Shown: piece by piece, positions 33,101 to 41,144 of the stretch
Layout: each line of letters starts with the position of its first letter
Position numbering within the stretch: position 1 is the stretch's first letter
Origin: Terriglobia bacterium
GTDB taxonomy: Bacteria > Acidobacteriota > Terriglobia > Bryobacterales > Bryobacteraceae
Reading direction: 5' to 3'
DNA length: 46,988 nucleotides
NCBI GenBank assembly: GCA_025363475.1
Contig: JANYDS010000070.1
Span: forward strand, 1-46,988
Notes under the pieces: model-generated
Databases searched by the model: none
What the model was told of the DNA's origin: nothing
Seen by the model: the letters and a program-made list of their open reading frames with translations, nothing else
Program-made: the position numbers and the translations under genes

Positions 33101-34150
33101 ATGACAAACATGATCAGAACCCGGCTGGCTGCAAGCTTTATGACTGTAAGTTTCATGACCGGCAGCTTTATGACAGGAATGCTGAGCGCGCAGGTTCCCG
33201 AAATTCAGTTCGATTCCGTCCCCAATGCGATCCAGCTCCCGACCAGCATTTCGCCTGGTGAAGCCGGCGGTGTGGCCACTAACTCAAAAGGCGACATCTA
33301 CGTCTATATGCGGACCGGCCATCCCACGATCACGATCGGCACTTCGCGGCCTTTCGCCCACGGCGGTTCGCGCCTGTTTCAGTTCGACAAGACGGGCAAA
33401 TTCATCCGTGAAGTTGGTAAGGACACCTATGGCTTCATCGCGGCTGCGCAGGTTCGCGTGGATTCGTCCGACAACCTCTGGGTGGTGGATGAATTCAGCG
33501 GCATGGTGTTCAAGTTCAATCAGGAAGGCCGTGTAGCCATGCTGCTGGGACGCAAGGCGGAATCTGAGAACGTGCCCGCACGCGCACCGGCAGGCAACGG
33601 CGCGGGCCAGCAGACCGATCTGTTCAACCGCCCCACAGATATTGCATGGGATGCCGCCGGCAACATCTTTGTGGCTGACGGTGCAGGCAATGCCCGCATC
33701 GCCAAGTTCGATAAAGACGGTAAATTTATCAAATCCTGGGGCAAGCGGGGAACCGCAAACGGTGACTTCGCTAATGTCATGAGCATCGCTGTGGATGGGC
33801 AGGGGAATGTTTACGCCGGTGACGCCGGCAACAAACGTGTTCAGGTTTTCGACAACGATGGCAACTTCAAAACCGCCTTCGCCAATATGGGCAACCCGCA
33901 GGCGCTTTGCATCACGAAGGGCGCAAACCCCGTGTTGTTCGTATCGAACTCAAATGCCTGGGATGACCTTGATGTCGGGGGAGAAATCTACAAGATAAAA
34001 CTCGACGGCACCATCCTGGGGAAGTTCGGTCGCGCAGGAAAGATGATGAAGGAGTTCGGGACGGTCAACGAAATCGATTGCCGCGCGGAAAACTCGCTGC
34101 TGGTGGCAGAAATCGGTAATTTTCGGGTGCAGAAACTGAACCTGAAATAG
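33101..34150 (+). CDS. secreted NHL-repeat beta-propeller, copy 2
   Basis: This is a paralogue of the preceding gene, with the same opening (VPEIQFDSVPNAIQLP) and the repeats NIFVADGAGNARIAKFDKDG, NVYAGDAGNKRVQVFDNDG. The signal region carries three 15-bp tandem repeats (33134-33178). AGGAGA precedes the ATG. As with copy 1, the propeller could bind or cleave a small ligand or peptide. The C-terminus (EIGNFRVQKLNLK) matches copy 1 (ESWRVQKFLLK). Confidence 0.85.
   Translation: MTNMIRTRLAASFMTVSFMTGSFMTGMLSAQVPEIQFDSVPNAIQLPTSISPGEAGGVATNSKGDIYVYMRTGHPTITIGTSRPFAHGGSRLFQFDKTGKFIREVGKDTYGFIAAAQVRVDSSDNLWVVDEFSGMVFKFNQEGRVAMLLGRKAESENVPARAPAGNGAGQQTDLFNRPTDIAWDAAGNIFVADGAGNARIAKFDKDGKFIKSWGKRGTANGDFANVMSIAVDGQGNVYAGDAGNKRVQVFDNDGNFKTAFANMGNPQALCITKGANPVLFVSNSNAWDDLDVGGEIYKIKLDGTILGKFGRAGKMMKEFGTVNEIDCRAENSLLVAEIGNFRVQKLNLK
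33134..33178 (+). repeat. three 15-bp tandem repeats in the signal peptide of the second NHL gene
   Basis: AGCTTTATGACTGTA, AGTTTCATGACCGGC and AGCTTTATGACAGGA follow without gaps and encode SFMTV-SFMTG-SFMTG. They lengthen the hydrophobic core of the signal peptide and can change in number by slippage without changing the frame. Confidence 0.8.
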
Positions 34151-34154
34151 CGGG

Positions 34155-34649
34155 TTAGACTGCCCGACCCAAATCGTTGAGAGAAACGCGGATATCCGGT
34201 TTGGTGGCTGTCAAAATACCGTCGCGTACTTCTGTCACACCGTTAGCGGTGTGGATGAATGCGCGGCCGGTTTGCGGCTCGATCAGCCAGACGTATTGGA
34301 CGCCGAAGTTCAGATAATCGTCAACGCGATCCTGCATTTCAGAAAAACGATCACTGGGCGAGAGGATCTCTATACAGAGAAACGGCGGTTTGGTGATGAT
34401 GCCGCCATCAGGACGCGGACCCGCGATCACCGTGATATCAGGTTTTACCTGGACGCGCTGCTCCGGGACGACGAGGATTCCCCATTCCCGTTCCTGTGAG
34501 CAGAGAAATTGGCACAGGAGACTCTGCAGACGGCTGTGATCCCATTCACCGACATTGCGCTCCAGGAGTTCGCCATCGAGATAGTCGCAGTCCGGGCGGT
34601 GGCTGGTTTCCAGATATTCCTGCAATGAGACTGGAACGGCTACAGGCAT
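34155..34649 (-). CDS. Uma2-family (DUF820) putative nuclease
   Basis: Uma2 proteins have the PD-(D/E)xK nuclease fold. Here the N-terminal lead is EYLETSHRPDCDYLDGELLERN, and the core shows the conserved VKPDITVIAG (Asp) and CIEILSPSDR (Glu, Ser) strands, a basic residue in MQDRVDDYLNFGVQYVWLIEP, and the length (164 residues) is usual. They are common in cyanobacteria and acidobacteria, often near mobile DNA, and may be defence or restriction-like. It lies between the NHL pair and the ECF operon, pointing away from the latter. Confidence 0.82.
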   Translation of the reverse strand: MPVAVPVSLQEYLETSHRPDCDYLDGELLERNVGEWDHSRLQSLLCQFLCSQEREWGILVVPEQRVQVKPDITVIAGPRPDGGIITKPPFLCIEILSPSDRFSEMQDRVDDYLNFGVQYVWLIEPQTGRAFIHTANGVTEVRDGILTATKPDIRVSLNDLGRAV

Positions 34650-34699
34650 GTTGTGGCTTTCAAGTGAAATTATGGCAGAGGCCGGGCATTGAATTCCCC

Positions 34700-34727
34700 G
34701 TAACCTTTTCGCCCATTGACAGTATTC
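34700..34727 (+). promoter_or_regulatory. candidate ECF-type promoter of the sigma operon
   Basis: GTAACC (34700-34705) and GTATTC (34722-34727) are separated by 16 bases, similar to the -35 GTAAC and -10 CGT-like pattern of many ECF sigma targets. It lies 15 bases upstream of the sigma gene, so autoregulation is plausible but not proven by sequence. Confidence 0.35.
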
Positions 34728-34741
34728 TCAGTTTGTAAGGG

Positions 34742-35344
34742 ATGACAACTGCAGCCACCGGTGCCGGGTATGACCCACAGATTGATCATCAGCTGATGAT
34801 TTTGGTGGCGCGGGGAAATCTCAAAGCGATGAGTGAAATCTACGAGCACCGCCACCGGTCTCTGTTCCGTTTTTTCTTTCGGCTGACAGGGCGGCAGGGG
34901 GCTTCGGAAGATCTGGTTCATGAAGTATTTCTGCGGATGATCCGTTATCGCCATACATACGAAGGTGCGAGCGGGTTTGAGGCGTGGATGTACCGGATTG
35001 CCCGGAACGCGCTGACGGACAGCGCGAAAAGGCACCGGCTGGAAAGTCCGGCTGATGAGGGGCAAATGGAGCAGGTGGCGAGCGGGCGTCCTACACAACT
35101 GGAGTCCATGATGAAAGAGCAGGAGTTGGCGCTGCTGCACAAAGCGATGCGGGCTTTGCCGGAAGACAAGCGCGAACTGCTGGTTTTGAGCCGGTTTCAG
35201 GGACTTTCTTACGAAGAGATTGGCCGTATTGTGGGGTGTGAGACGGGCACGGTTAAAGTTCGTGTGTTTCGTGCCGTGAAGGCGATGGGGCAGATTTTTT
35301 GCCAGTTGCGCGCGGGCCAGTTGCACGAGGAGAAGACATGGTGA
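34742..35344 (+). CDS. ECF-family RNA polymerase sigma factor
   Basis: The 200-residue protein has region 2 at residues 20-90 (EIYEHRHRSLFRFFFRL, ASEDLVHEVFLRMIRY, AWMYRIARNAL) and region 4 at residues 135-185 (LPEDKRELLVLSRFQGLSYEEIGRIVG and TGTVKVRVFRAVKAM), with no region 3, as in ECF factors. The downstream anti-sigma gene overlaps it by 7 bases. The operon continues with two DUF4097-like genes and a TIGR03435 gene, so its targets probably include envelope functions. Confidence 0.92.
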   Translation: MTTAATGAGYDPQIDHQLMILVARGNLKAMSEIYEHRHRSLFRFFFRLTGRQGASEDLVHEVFLRMIRYRHTYEGASGFEAWMYRIARNALTDSAKRHRLESPADEGQMEQVASGRPTQLESMMKEQELALLHKAMRALPEDKRELLVLSRFQGLSYEEIGRIVGCETGTVKVRVFRAVKAMGQIFCQLRAGQLHEEKTW

Positions 35345-36120
35345 ATTGCGATCAGGCGAAGGAATACATGGCTGTCTCGTGGCGGGAAAGCCGTAACGAT
35401 GGGGCCCTGACGGAACACCTGGCAGGTTGTGCGGAGTGTTTCGCGGAGCACTCCACGCTGGGTGTGATTTGGGCGCGGTTGGGTGATATCCCGGTGCCGG
35501 AACCGAGTTTGGCAATGAACCGGCGGTTCCAGTCCGCGCTGACTGCTTTGAGCAGCGAAGCGGCGCCTGCGGTGGAGCAGCACTGGCGGTGGGCGGACCT
35601 GTGGCCGCGAAATCCGGTTTGGCAGACAGGGATCGCGGCGGCGTGTCTGGTGCTGGGTTTAGCTGCAGGCGCGAACTGGCCTCATCAGGACAAAGAGATC
35701 GCGGTGCTTCGTGACGAAGTTGCCAGTACGCGTGAGCTGGTGGCGCTGTCGCTGTTGCGGCAGGAATCGGCTACAGGACGTTTGCAGGGTGTGGAATATT
35801 CGGGCCGCATGAAGACGATGGAGCCTGAAGTAGTAAATGCTCTGGTGCAGGCGATTGAGCGGGATTCCAGCGTGAACGTGCGACTGGCGGCGATTGATGC
35901 GCTGGGCAGAGTGTCGCGCAGCGAAGGAGTCGTGCGGGCTTTAACCGGGTCGCTGGGGAATCAGGAATCACCGATGGTGCAGGTAGCGCTGATCGATTAC
36001 TTTGCTGATGCTCATGACCGGGCGGCGGCGGGTGCGATCCGGCAGCTTTCGCAACGGGCGGATGTGAATCCGGCAGTTGTGGAGCGGAGCCGGGTGGCTC
36101 TGCGTGAACTGAGTCAGTAA
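35338..36120 (+). CDS. zinc-finger anti-sigma factor with HEAT-like C-terminal domain
   Basis: The start ATG 35338 lies within the sigma gene. The product has a zinc anti-sigma domain with His27-x3-Cys31-x2-Cys34 (EHLAGCAEC), a single membrane helix at residues 95-113, and an outer part: a coiled-coil-like segment (KEIAVLRDEVASTRELVAL) followed by HEAT-like repeats (SVNVRLAAIDALGRVSRSE, VQVALIDYFADAHDRAAAG, PAVVERSRVALREL). It would hold the sigma factor at the membrane until a periplasmic signal is received. The HEAT tail may bind a protein partner such as the following DUF4097-like products. Confidence 0.88.
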   Translation: MVNCDQAKEYMAVSWRESRNDGALTEHLAGCAECFAEHSTLGVIWARLGDIPVPEPSLAMNRRFQSALTALSSEAAPAVEQHWRWADLWPRNPVWQTGIAAACLVLGLAAGANWPHQDKEIAVLRDEVASTRELVALSLLRQESATGRLQGVEYSGRMKTMEPEVVNALVQAIERDSSVNVRLAAIDALGRVSRSEGVVRALTGSLGNQESPMVQVALIDYFADAHDRAAAGAIRQLSQRADVNPAVVERSRVALRELSQ

Positions 36121-36146
36121 ACCAAATTATTCGAGGAGACGACGGG

Positions 36147-36815
36147 ATGCTTTATCAAAAGCTGGCGATCGCTACAGGTGCGTTTGCACTGGTGTCAATG
36201 GTGTTTGTGGCTCGCGACTGGAAGGAAGAAGCGCGGGAAACTGTGCAGCATGTCTTTTCCGGTGACCGCTCTTGCGATGTCGATAACATCAACGGGTTCA
36301 TAAGGGTGATTGGAGATGGCGGCAGCACCATACGACTGGAAGGCGAGAAGATTCTGCGCGCTATCAACAAAGAAGCCATGGAGCGGGCGAAGAAGGAAGT
36401 TACGCTCGACATGAACGAGAAGAACGGGGTGGCGCAGGTGTATGTCAACGGGCCGTTTCGCGGCCATGGCCGCCGCGGAGATGACAGCCATGGGTTCCAC
36501 GAGCATGATGACTATCGCAATTATGCGGTGACTTACAACCTGACCGCGCATGTGCCCCGCGATATGGTGCCGCGGCTGCGAACCGTAAATGGAAGTGCCG
36601 CGGCAGAGATGCGCTTCAAGACATTGAACGGAGCCACTTATTCGGACTTCGATGTGACGCCGATGGCGGGTCCGGCGGGCCAGGTGGAGCGGCATGACGG
36701 TCGTTTTATTTACCGGGGCAATCGGATGTCAGCCGTGAAGGCTGGTTCCGGTGGACCGGCGTTAAGTTTTGAGACTGTTAACGGGTCGATCACGATCAAC
36801 AAGGGGACGAATTAA
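36147..36815 (+). CDS. DUF4097-like adhesin-type protein, copy 1
   Basis: The 222-residue protein starts with an uncleaved-looking hydrophobic segment (LAIATGAFALVSMVFVARDW), then a right-handed beta-repeat-type body with the recurring VNG/LNG turns of DUF4097 proteins (DNINGFIRVIGD, LRTVNGSAAAEM, KTLNGATYSDFDV, FETVNGSITINKG). A His/Asp-rich loop (residues 105-122, HGRRGDDSHGFHEHDDYRN) may bind metal. GGAGACGACGGG precedes the ATG. It is followed by a second, clearer family member. Confidence 0.78.
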   Translation: MLYQKLAIATGAFALVSMVFVARDWKEEARETVQHVFSGDRSCDVDNINGFIRVIGDGGSTIRLEGEKILRAINKEAMERAKKEVTLDMNEKNGVAQVYVNGPFRGHGRRGDDSHGFHEHDDYRNYAVTYNLTAHVPRDMVPRLRTVNGSAAAEMRFKTLNGATYSDFDVTPMAGPAGQVERHDGRFIYRGNRMSAVKAGSGGPALSFETVNGSITINKGTN

Positions 36816-37628
36816 ATGAAGACACAAGTGATGATTCTGGGGTTTGTGCTTGCCGCTCTGGCAGCGGCGCAGGAAAAAGTAACGGTGCCAGTTTCGAATC
36901 CGGCGCTGCCTGTGACCATCAAGGCTCATCTGCTTTCGGGCAGTATTACGCTGACCGGCGGCGGTTCTGCGGTGGTGGTGGAATCGCAGGAAGAATCGGG
37001 CAGGGGCCGGGCGCGGGAACGGAACCGGGAAACGAACATACCGCCGGGCATGAAGAAGATTGCCGGAGCGAATGCAGGGCTGGATATTTCCGAAGACCAT
37101 AATGTGATCACGATCAAGTCAGGAAGCTGGGCTGCAAATACGAATCTGGTGATTCAGGTGCCGGTGAATACGTCAGTCGAGCTCAAGAGCGTGAATGGCG
37201 GACACATTGATGTCTCGGGCATCAACGGTGATCTGGATGTGGAGTGTACCAACGGAACGGTGACGCTCAAGGATGTTTCCGGGACCGTGGTGGCGCACAC
37301 GATTAACGGCAACGTGACGGTGACGATGGACAAGATTGCCGGGGGTAAACCGATGTCGTTTACGTCGCTTAATGGGAAGGTGGATGTGACACTGCCGGGG
37401 GATGCCAAGGCCCGGTTGCGGTTGAAGACCACCAATGGCACGGTTTACAGCGATTTTGACGTCAAGATGGAAGCGGACGACAGTAAACCCGTGATTGAGG
37501 ACGGGCGCGGCAAGGGCGGGAAATACAAGATCAAGATGGACCGTGGAGTGTACGGGTCAATCAATGGCGGCGGGCCGGAATTCCTGTTTCAGACGATGAA
37601 TGGAGATATTCTGATTCATAAGAAATAA
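36816..37628 (+). CDS. DUF4097-family secreted protein, copy 2
   Basis: The 270-residue protein directly abuts the preceding stop. It has a signal (MKTQVMILGFVLAALAAAQ), an Arg/Glu-rich insert (residues 56-75, the ESGRGRARERNRETN region), then a beta-stack with regular VNGG, INGD, TNGT, INGN, LNGK, TNGT and MNGD turns every 15-25 residues. The pattern is that of bactofilin-like/DUF4097 beta-solenoid proteins. The shared TNGTVYSDFDV phrase with copy 1 (LNGATYSDFDV) supports paralogy. Confidence 0.82.
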   Translation: MKTQVMILGFVLAALAAAQEKVTVPVSNPALPVTIKAHLLSGSITLTGGGSAVVVESQEESGRGRARERNRETNIPPGMKKIAGANAGLDISEDHNVITIKSGSWAANTNLVIQVPVNTSVELKSVNGGHIDVSGINGDLDVECTNGTVTLKDVSGTVVAHTINGNVTVTMDKIAGGKPMSFTSLNGKVDVTLPGDAKARLRLKTTNGTVYSDFDVKMEADDSKPVIEDGRGKGGKYKIKMDRGVYGSINGGGPEFLFQTMNGDILIHKK

Positions 37629-38350
37629 TGTTTCCTGCCCGATGCCTGTCCGTCGTGTTTGCCGGTCTCACGCTGTTGTGTGCCGCCCGGGCGCAGCAAT
37701 TCGAAGTCGCTTCGGTGCGGATCACTAAAGCCGACAATGGGATCTCAGGCATTTCGGTCAAAGGGGACAGGCTGATCGGCAACAATATGTCGCTGCTCAG
37801 CTATATCCGGCGTGCGTATGGGGTGGGCGAGTTCCAGGTAACAGGCCCGGAGTGGATACGGTCGGACGGGTTCGATATCAACGCGAAGGGTCCGGACGGG
37901 TCTAGCGCGGACGATCTGATGCCGATGCTGCAGCGGCTTCTGGAGGACCGGTTCAAGCTGGTGACGCACCGTGACAGCAAGGTGATTGCGGTTTATGAGA
38001 TGCGCGTGGCACCGGGCGGACTGAAGGTGAAAGAGTCGTCGGGTCAGGGCAATCTGGCTGCGGAACAACGTGCGGGAAGGCTGGGTGTCCGGGGTGCTTC
38101 GATGGCACGTTTTGCCGAGGTGCTGACGCGGGAGACGGACCGGCCGGTAATGGACCGGACACGACTTACGGGGATTTTTGATTTTGCACTGGAATGGACG
38201 CCCGATCTCGAGCGTGAGGCTGGCGCGGTTGATGTACGGGCATTGTTTACGGCGGTGCAGGAGCAGTTGGGTTTGAAGTTGCAGCCGAACCGGGCGCAGG
38301 TTGGGGTGTTGGTGGTGGACAGTGCGGAACGAGTGCCTGCGGAGAATTAG
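37628..38350 (+). CDS. TIGR03435-family secreted protein
   Basis: The 240-residue protein is a complete member of this acidobacterial family: signal peptide (FPARCLSVVFAGLTLLCAARA), the QQFEVASVR opening, NMSLLSYIRRAYGVGEFQV, PEWIRSDGFDINAKG, the MLQRLLEDRFKLVTHRD block, then MARFAEVLTRETDRPVMDRT and the terminal LGLKLQPNRAQVGVLVVDSAERVP. The start codon overlaps the preceding stop by one base, so it is translated from the sigma operon. Function of the family is unknown. A broken copy lies at 7608-7923. Confidence 0.92.
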   Translation: MFPARCLSVVFAGLTLLCAARAQQFEVASVRITKADNGISGISVKGDRLIGNNMSLLSYIRRAYGVGEFQVTGPEWIRSDGFDINAKGPDGSSADDLMPMLQRLLEDRFKLVTHRDSKVIAVYEMRVAPGGLKVKESSGQGNLAAEQRAGRLGVRGASMARFAEVLTRETDRPVMDRTRLTGIFDFALEWTPDLEREAGAVDVRALFTAVQEQLGLKLQPNRAQVGVLVVDSAERVPAEN

Positions 38351-38464
38351 GCTGGAGTCATCAGACCATCGATATTTATCTCCGAACAATAGCGCTTGCC
38401 AGTTGTGTTACACTAACTTTGATACAAACGAGAGAAAAAGAAGAGAAGGAGTAGTAGATCTTAG
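38351..38464 (+). promoter_or_regulatory. rpsO upstream region
   Basis: The 114 bases contain TTGTGTTACACTAACTTTGATAC (around 38402-38425), which offers a poor sigma-70-like promoter, and AAGGAG at 38444-38449, which lies 15 bases before the ATG, further than usual. I see no clear S15-binding pseudoknot. Confidence 0.3.
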
Positions 38465-38734
38465 ATGGCATTGGTGGCAGAAGCAAAACGGCAGATAGTA
38501 GTCCGGAACCAGACTCACAAGACGGATACCGGGTCGCCGGAAGTGCAGATCGCGCTACTGACGGATCGTATCAGTCAGTTGACGATGCATTTTAAGACAC
38601 ACCAGAAGGATCACTCTTCGCGGCGGGGCCTTTTGTGCCTCGTAGCCAAGCGTCGTCGGCTGTTGACCTATCTTAAAGTCAACACCCCGGAACGGTATAA
38701 GAGCGTTCTGGTGAAACTGGGAATCCGCCACTAG
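38465..38734 (+). CDS. rpsO: 30S ribosomal protein S15
   Basis: The 89-residue length and the family blocks identify S15: [39 protein letters not shown] and [22 protein letters not shown]15 binds 16S rRNA early in assembly of the small subunit. It precedes pnp, the usual bacterial order, with a 211-base gap. Confidence 0.96.
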   Translation: MALVAEAKRQIVVRNQTHKTDTGSPEVQIALLTDRISQLTMHFKTHQKDHSSRRGLLCLVAKRRRLLTYLKVNTPERYKSVLVKLGIRH

Positions 38735-38945
38735 TTCGTCGGGTCCTTTACTCGCAGCGGTGTTAATCCACACTCGTCAGCCCATTCGGGCTGCGAGCAG
38801 CAGTCTGTGCATTCTCTATATAGAGACACGGGCTGTCCCTCCTTTTTTCCCCCATCCCTCGTCCAAATTTTAGACCCAGCCGATTTTTCGGCAGAAGGAC
38901 GCCCGGGGCTTCCGGCCTGTGTGCCACCCCGGCACTGAACAAAGA
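38735..38945 (+). other. rpsO-pnp intergenic leader
   Basis: The 211 bases contain a perfect CAGCCC-ATTC-GGGCTG hairpin (38778-38793) and the palindrome CTCTATATAGAG near 38815, followed by a pyrimidine tract. In other bacteria the pnp leader is cleaved by RNase III and degraded by PNPase for autoregulation. Such a role is plausible here but not shown by sequence alone. No small ORF is convincing. Confidence 0.45.
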
Positions 38946-41057
38946 ATGAATATACATACAGTTGAAGTGGAGCTCGACGGCCACAAGCTATCGATCGAGA
39001 CCGGCAAGCTGGCCAAACAGGCTGGCGGTGCGGTTGTTGTGCGCTGGGGCGATACGGTGGTTCTGGTGAGCGCCTGCGCCGCCAACAAGCCGAAGCCCAA
39101 CCAGGGATTCTTCCCCCTGACCTGCGATTATCGCGAATTTACGTACTCCGCAGGCAAGATCCCCGGCGGCTATATCAAGCGCGAAGGCAGAATGTCAGAG
39201 AAAGAGACTCTGACGAGCCGGATGATCGACAGGCCGATGCGCCCGTTGTTCCCGGAAGGTTATATGAATGAAGTCCAGATCATCGCCATGGTGATCTCGG
39301 CCGATCCCGAACATGATCCGGGCGTCCTCGGTATCGTGGGTGCCGGTGCGGCACTGGCGATTTCTGATGTTCCGTTCCATCATCTGGTTAGCGCGGTTCG
39401 CGTAGGTTTCGTGGATGGCAAGTACAAGATCAATCCCAGCTACAGCGAAGGCCGGGCGTCGAAGATGAACCTGCTGGTGGCTGGTTCTGAGAATGGCCTG
39501 GTCATGGTGGAAGCCGGCGCGCAGCAGGTTTCTGAAGAAGAAGTGCTGGGTGGTCTCGAATACGGGCATGAAGCGATCAAGAAGATCGTTGACGTTGTGA
39601 AACAGCTGGTGACACTGGCGGGCAAGGCCAAAAAGGTCTTCACCCCGAAGGTCATCAATGAGGCGCTGCTCGCCGAGATCGACAAGAAGATCCGTGTCGA
39701 ATTGACCAGTGCGCTCGATACCCAGAAACACGAGAAGCTGGAAAGCTATGCGCTGATTGACGCGCTGCACGAACGTGTTGTGGCTGAAGCGGCTGAAGAA
39801 GACAAACCGGAAGCGGGCAAGCTGTTCAGCCTGCTCAAGGAAAAGATTTTCCGCGACGAAATGCTGGATTCCAAGCGTCGTCCGGATGGCCGCAAGTTCG
39901 ACGAAGTTCGCGCTATCTGGGGCGAAGCGGGCATGCTGCCGCGTACACACGGTTCGGCTGTGTTTACCCGTGGTGAGACGCAGGCCCTGGTGACGGTTAC
40001 GGTCGGCACCAAGGATGACGAGCAGCGCATTGAACTGCTGGAACCGGGTGAGAATTTCAAACGGTTCATGCTGCACTACAATTTCCCGCCGTTCAGCGTG
40101 GGCGAAACCGGTTTCATGCGCGGCCCTGGCCGTCGCGAAATCGGCCATGGTGCGCTTGCAGAACGCGCAGTAACCGCGATTCTGCCGACGCAGGAAGCAT
40201 TCCCTTACACGCTCCGCGTGGTTAGCGACATTCTGGAATCGAATGGTTCCAGCTCCATGGCGACCGTTTGCGGTGCGAGCATTGCGTTGATGGATGCCGG
40301 TGTGCCGATTGTGGCTCCGGTGGGCGGCGTGGCGATGGGTCTGGTGAAGGAAGGCGACAAATACGCCATTCTGACGGACATTGCCGGTGCGGAAGATCAT
40401 TACGGCGATATGGATTTCAAGGTGGCCGGTACGAAGGATGGTATTACCGCTCTTCAGATGGACATCAAGGTTCCTAATGTTTCCCATGCTCTTCTTAAAG
40501 AAGCGCTGGAACAGGCGCGGCTTGGCCGGTTACACATTCTGGACAAGATGAACGATGTGATTGCGGAGAGCCGCAGCGAAATGTCGCCTCATGCTCCGCG
40601 TATTTACACGACGAAGATCCCCGTGGATAAGATCCGCGACGTGATTGGACCGGGCGGCAAGGTGATTCGTGGAATCATCGAAGAGACTGGCGTGAAGATC
40701 GACGTGGAAGACGACGGTACGATTCATGTGGCGTCGAGCGATCCGGTAGCGGCGAAGAGGGCTCTGCAGATTATTGCGGATCTGACGGCGACGGCGGAAA
40801 TCGGCAAGACATATCTGGGTAAAGTGGTCCGCCTGGTGGATTTCGGCGCGTTTGTCGAGATTTTCCCCGGTACGGATGGCCTGCTGCATATCAGTGAAAT
40901 CGCGGAGAACCGGGTTAAGGAAGTTCGCGATGAGCTGAAAGAAGGCGATCAGATTCTGGTGAAGGTTTTGGGCCTTGAAGGCAACAAGATCAAGCTGAGC
41001 CGCAAGGCTGTGTTGCGTGAGCAGCGCGAGAAACTGGCAGCGGCAGCCAAAGACTAA
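38946..41057 (+). CDS. pnp: polyribonucleotide nucleotidyltransferase (PNPase)
   Basis: PNPase degrades RNA phosphorolytically and is the core of the degradosome-like machinery. The 703-residue length is standard. Two RNase PH domains flank a helical linker, with the second catalytic domain at residues 330-550 (SDILESNGSSSMATVCGASIALMD). The KH domain starts near residue 557 (VDKIRDVIGPGGKVIRGIIEE) and the S1 domain near 620 (GKVVRLVDFGAFVEIFPG). The ATG at 38946 gives the canonical N-terminus (MNIHTVEVELDGHKLSIETG); an upstream in-frame start at 38919 adds nine residues without family support. The terminator follows. Confidence 0.97.
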   Translation: MNIHTVEVELDGHKLSIETGKLAKQAGGAVVVRWGDTVVLVSACAANKPKPNQGFFPLTCDYREFTYSAGKIPGGYIKREGRMSEKETLTSRMIDRPMRPLFPEGYMNEVQIIAMVISADPEHDPGVLGIVGAGAALAISDVPFHHLVSAVRVGFVDGKYKINPSYSEGRASKMNLLVAGSENGLVMVEAGAQQVSEEEVLGGLEYGHEAIKKIVDVVKQLVTLAGKAKKVFTPKVINEALLAEIDKKIRVELTSALDTQKHEKLESYALIDALHERVVAEAAEEDKPEAGKLFSLLKEKIFRDEMLDSKRRPDGRKFDEVRAIWGEAGMLPRTHGSAVFTRGETQALVTVTVGTKDDEQRIELLEPGENFKRFMLHYNFPPFSVGETGFMRGPGRREIGHGALAERAVTAILPTQEAFPYTLRVVSDILESNGSSSMATVCGASIALMDAGVPIVAPVGGVAMGLVKEGDKYAILTDIAGAEDHYGDMDFKVAGTKDGITALQMDIKVPNVSHALLKEALEQARLGRLHILDKMNDVIAESRSEMSPHAPRIYTTKIPVDKIRDVIGPGGKVIRGIIEETGVKIDVEDDGTIHVASSDPVAAKRALQIIADLTATAEIGKTYLGKVVRLVDFGAFVEIFPGTDGLLHISEIAENRVKEVRDELKEGDQILVKVLGLEGNKIKLSRKAVLREQREKLAAAAKD

Positions 41058-41085
41058 GTTCGGACGGCTTCAGGGGTCGTTTGGT

Positions 41086-41121
41086 AAAAGGGGGCAGGCC
41101 TTCGGGTCTGCCCCCTTTTTT
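41086..41121. terminator. strong bidirectional terminator between pnp and a converging gene
   Basis: AAAAGGGGGCAGGCC (41086-41100) and GGTCTGCCCCCTTTTT (41105-41120) pair across a TTCG tetraloop with one G-T wobble. The plus strand ends in a T-run and the minus strand also reads T-rich, so it can serve pnp and the gene ending at 41145. Confidence 0.9.
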
Positions 41122-41144
41122 ATTGCGAATGCGAGTCAGTTCAC

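Noticed and set aside
39195-40487. Long minus-strand open frame opposite pnp
   Set aside because: It is rich in His, Arg and Gln and mirrors codon bias of pnp; it is a shadow of the real gene.
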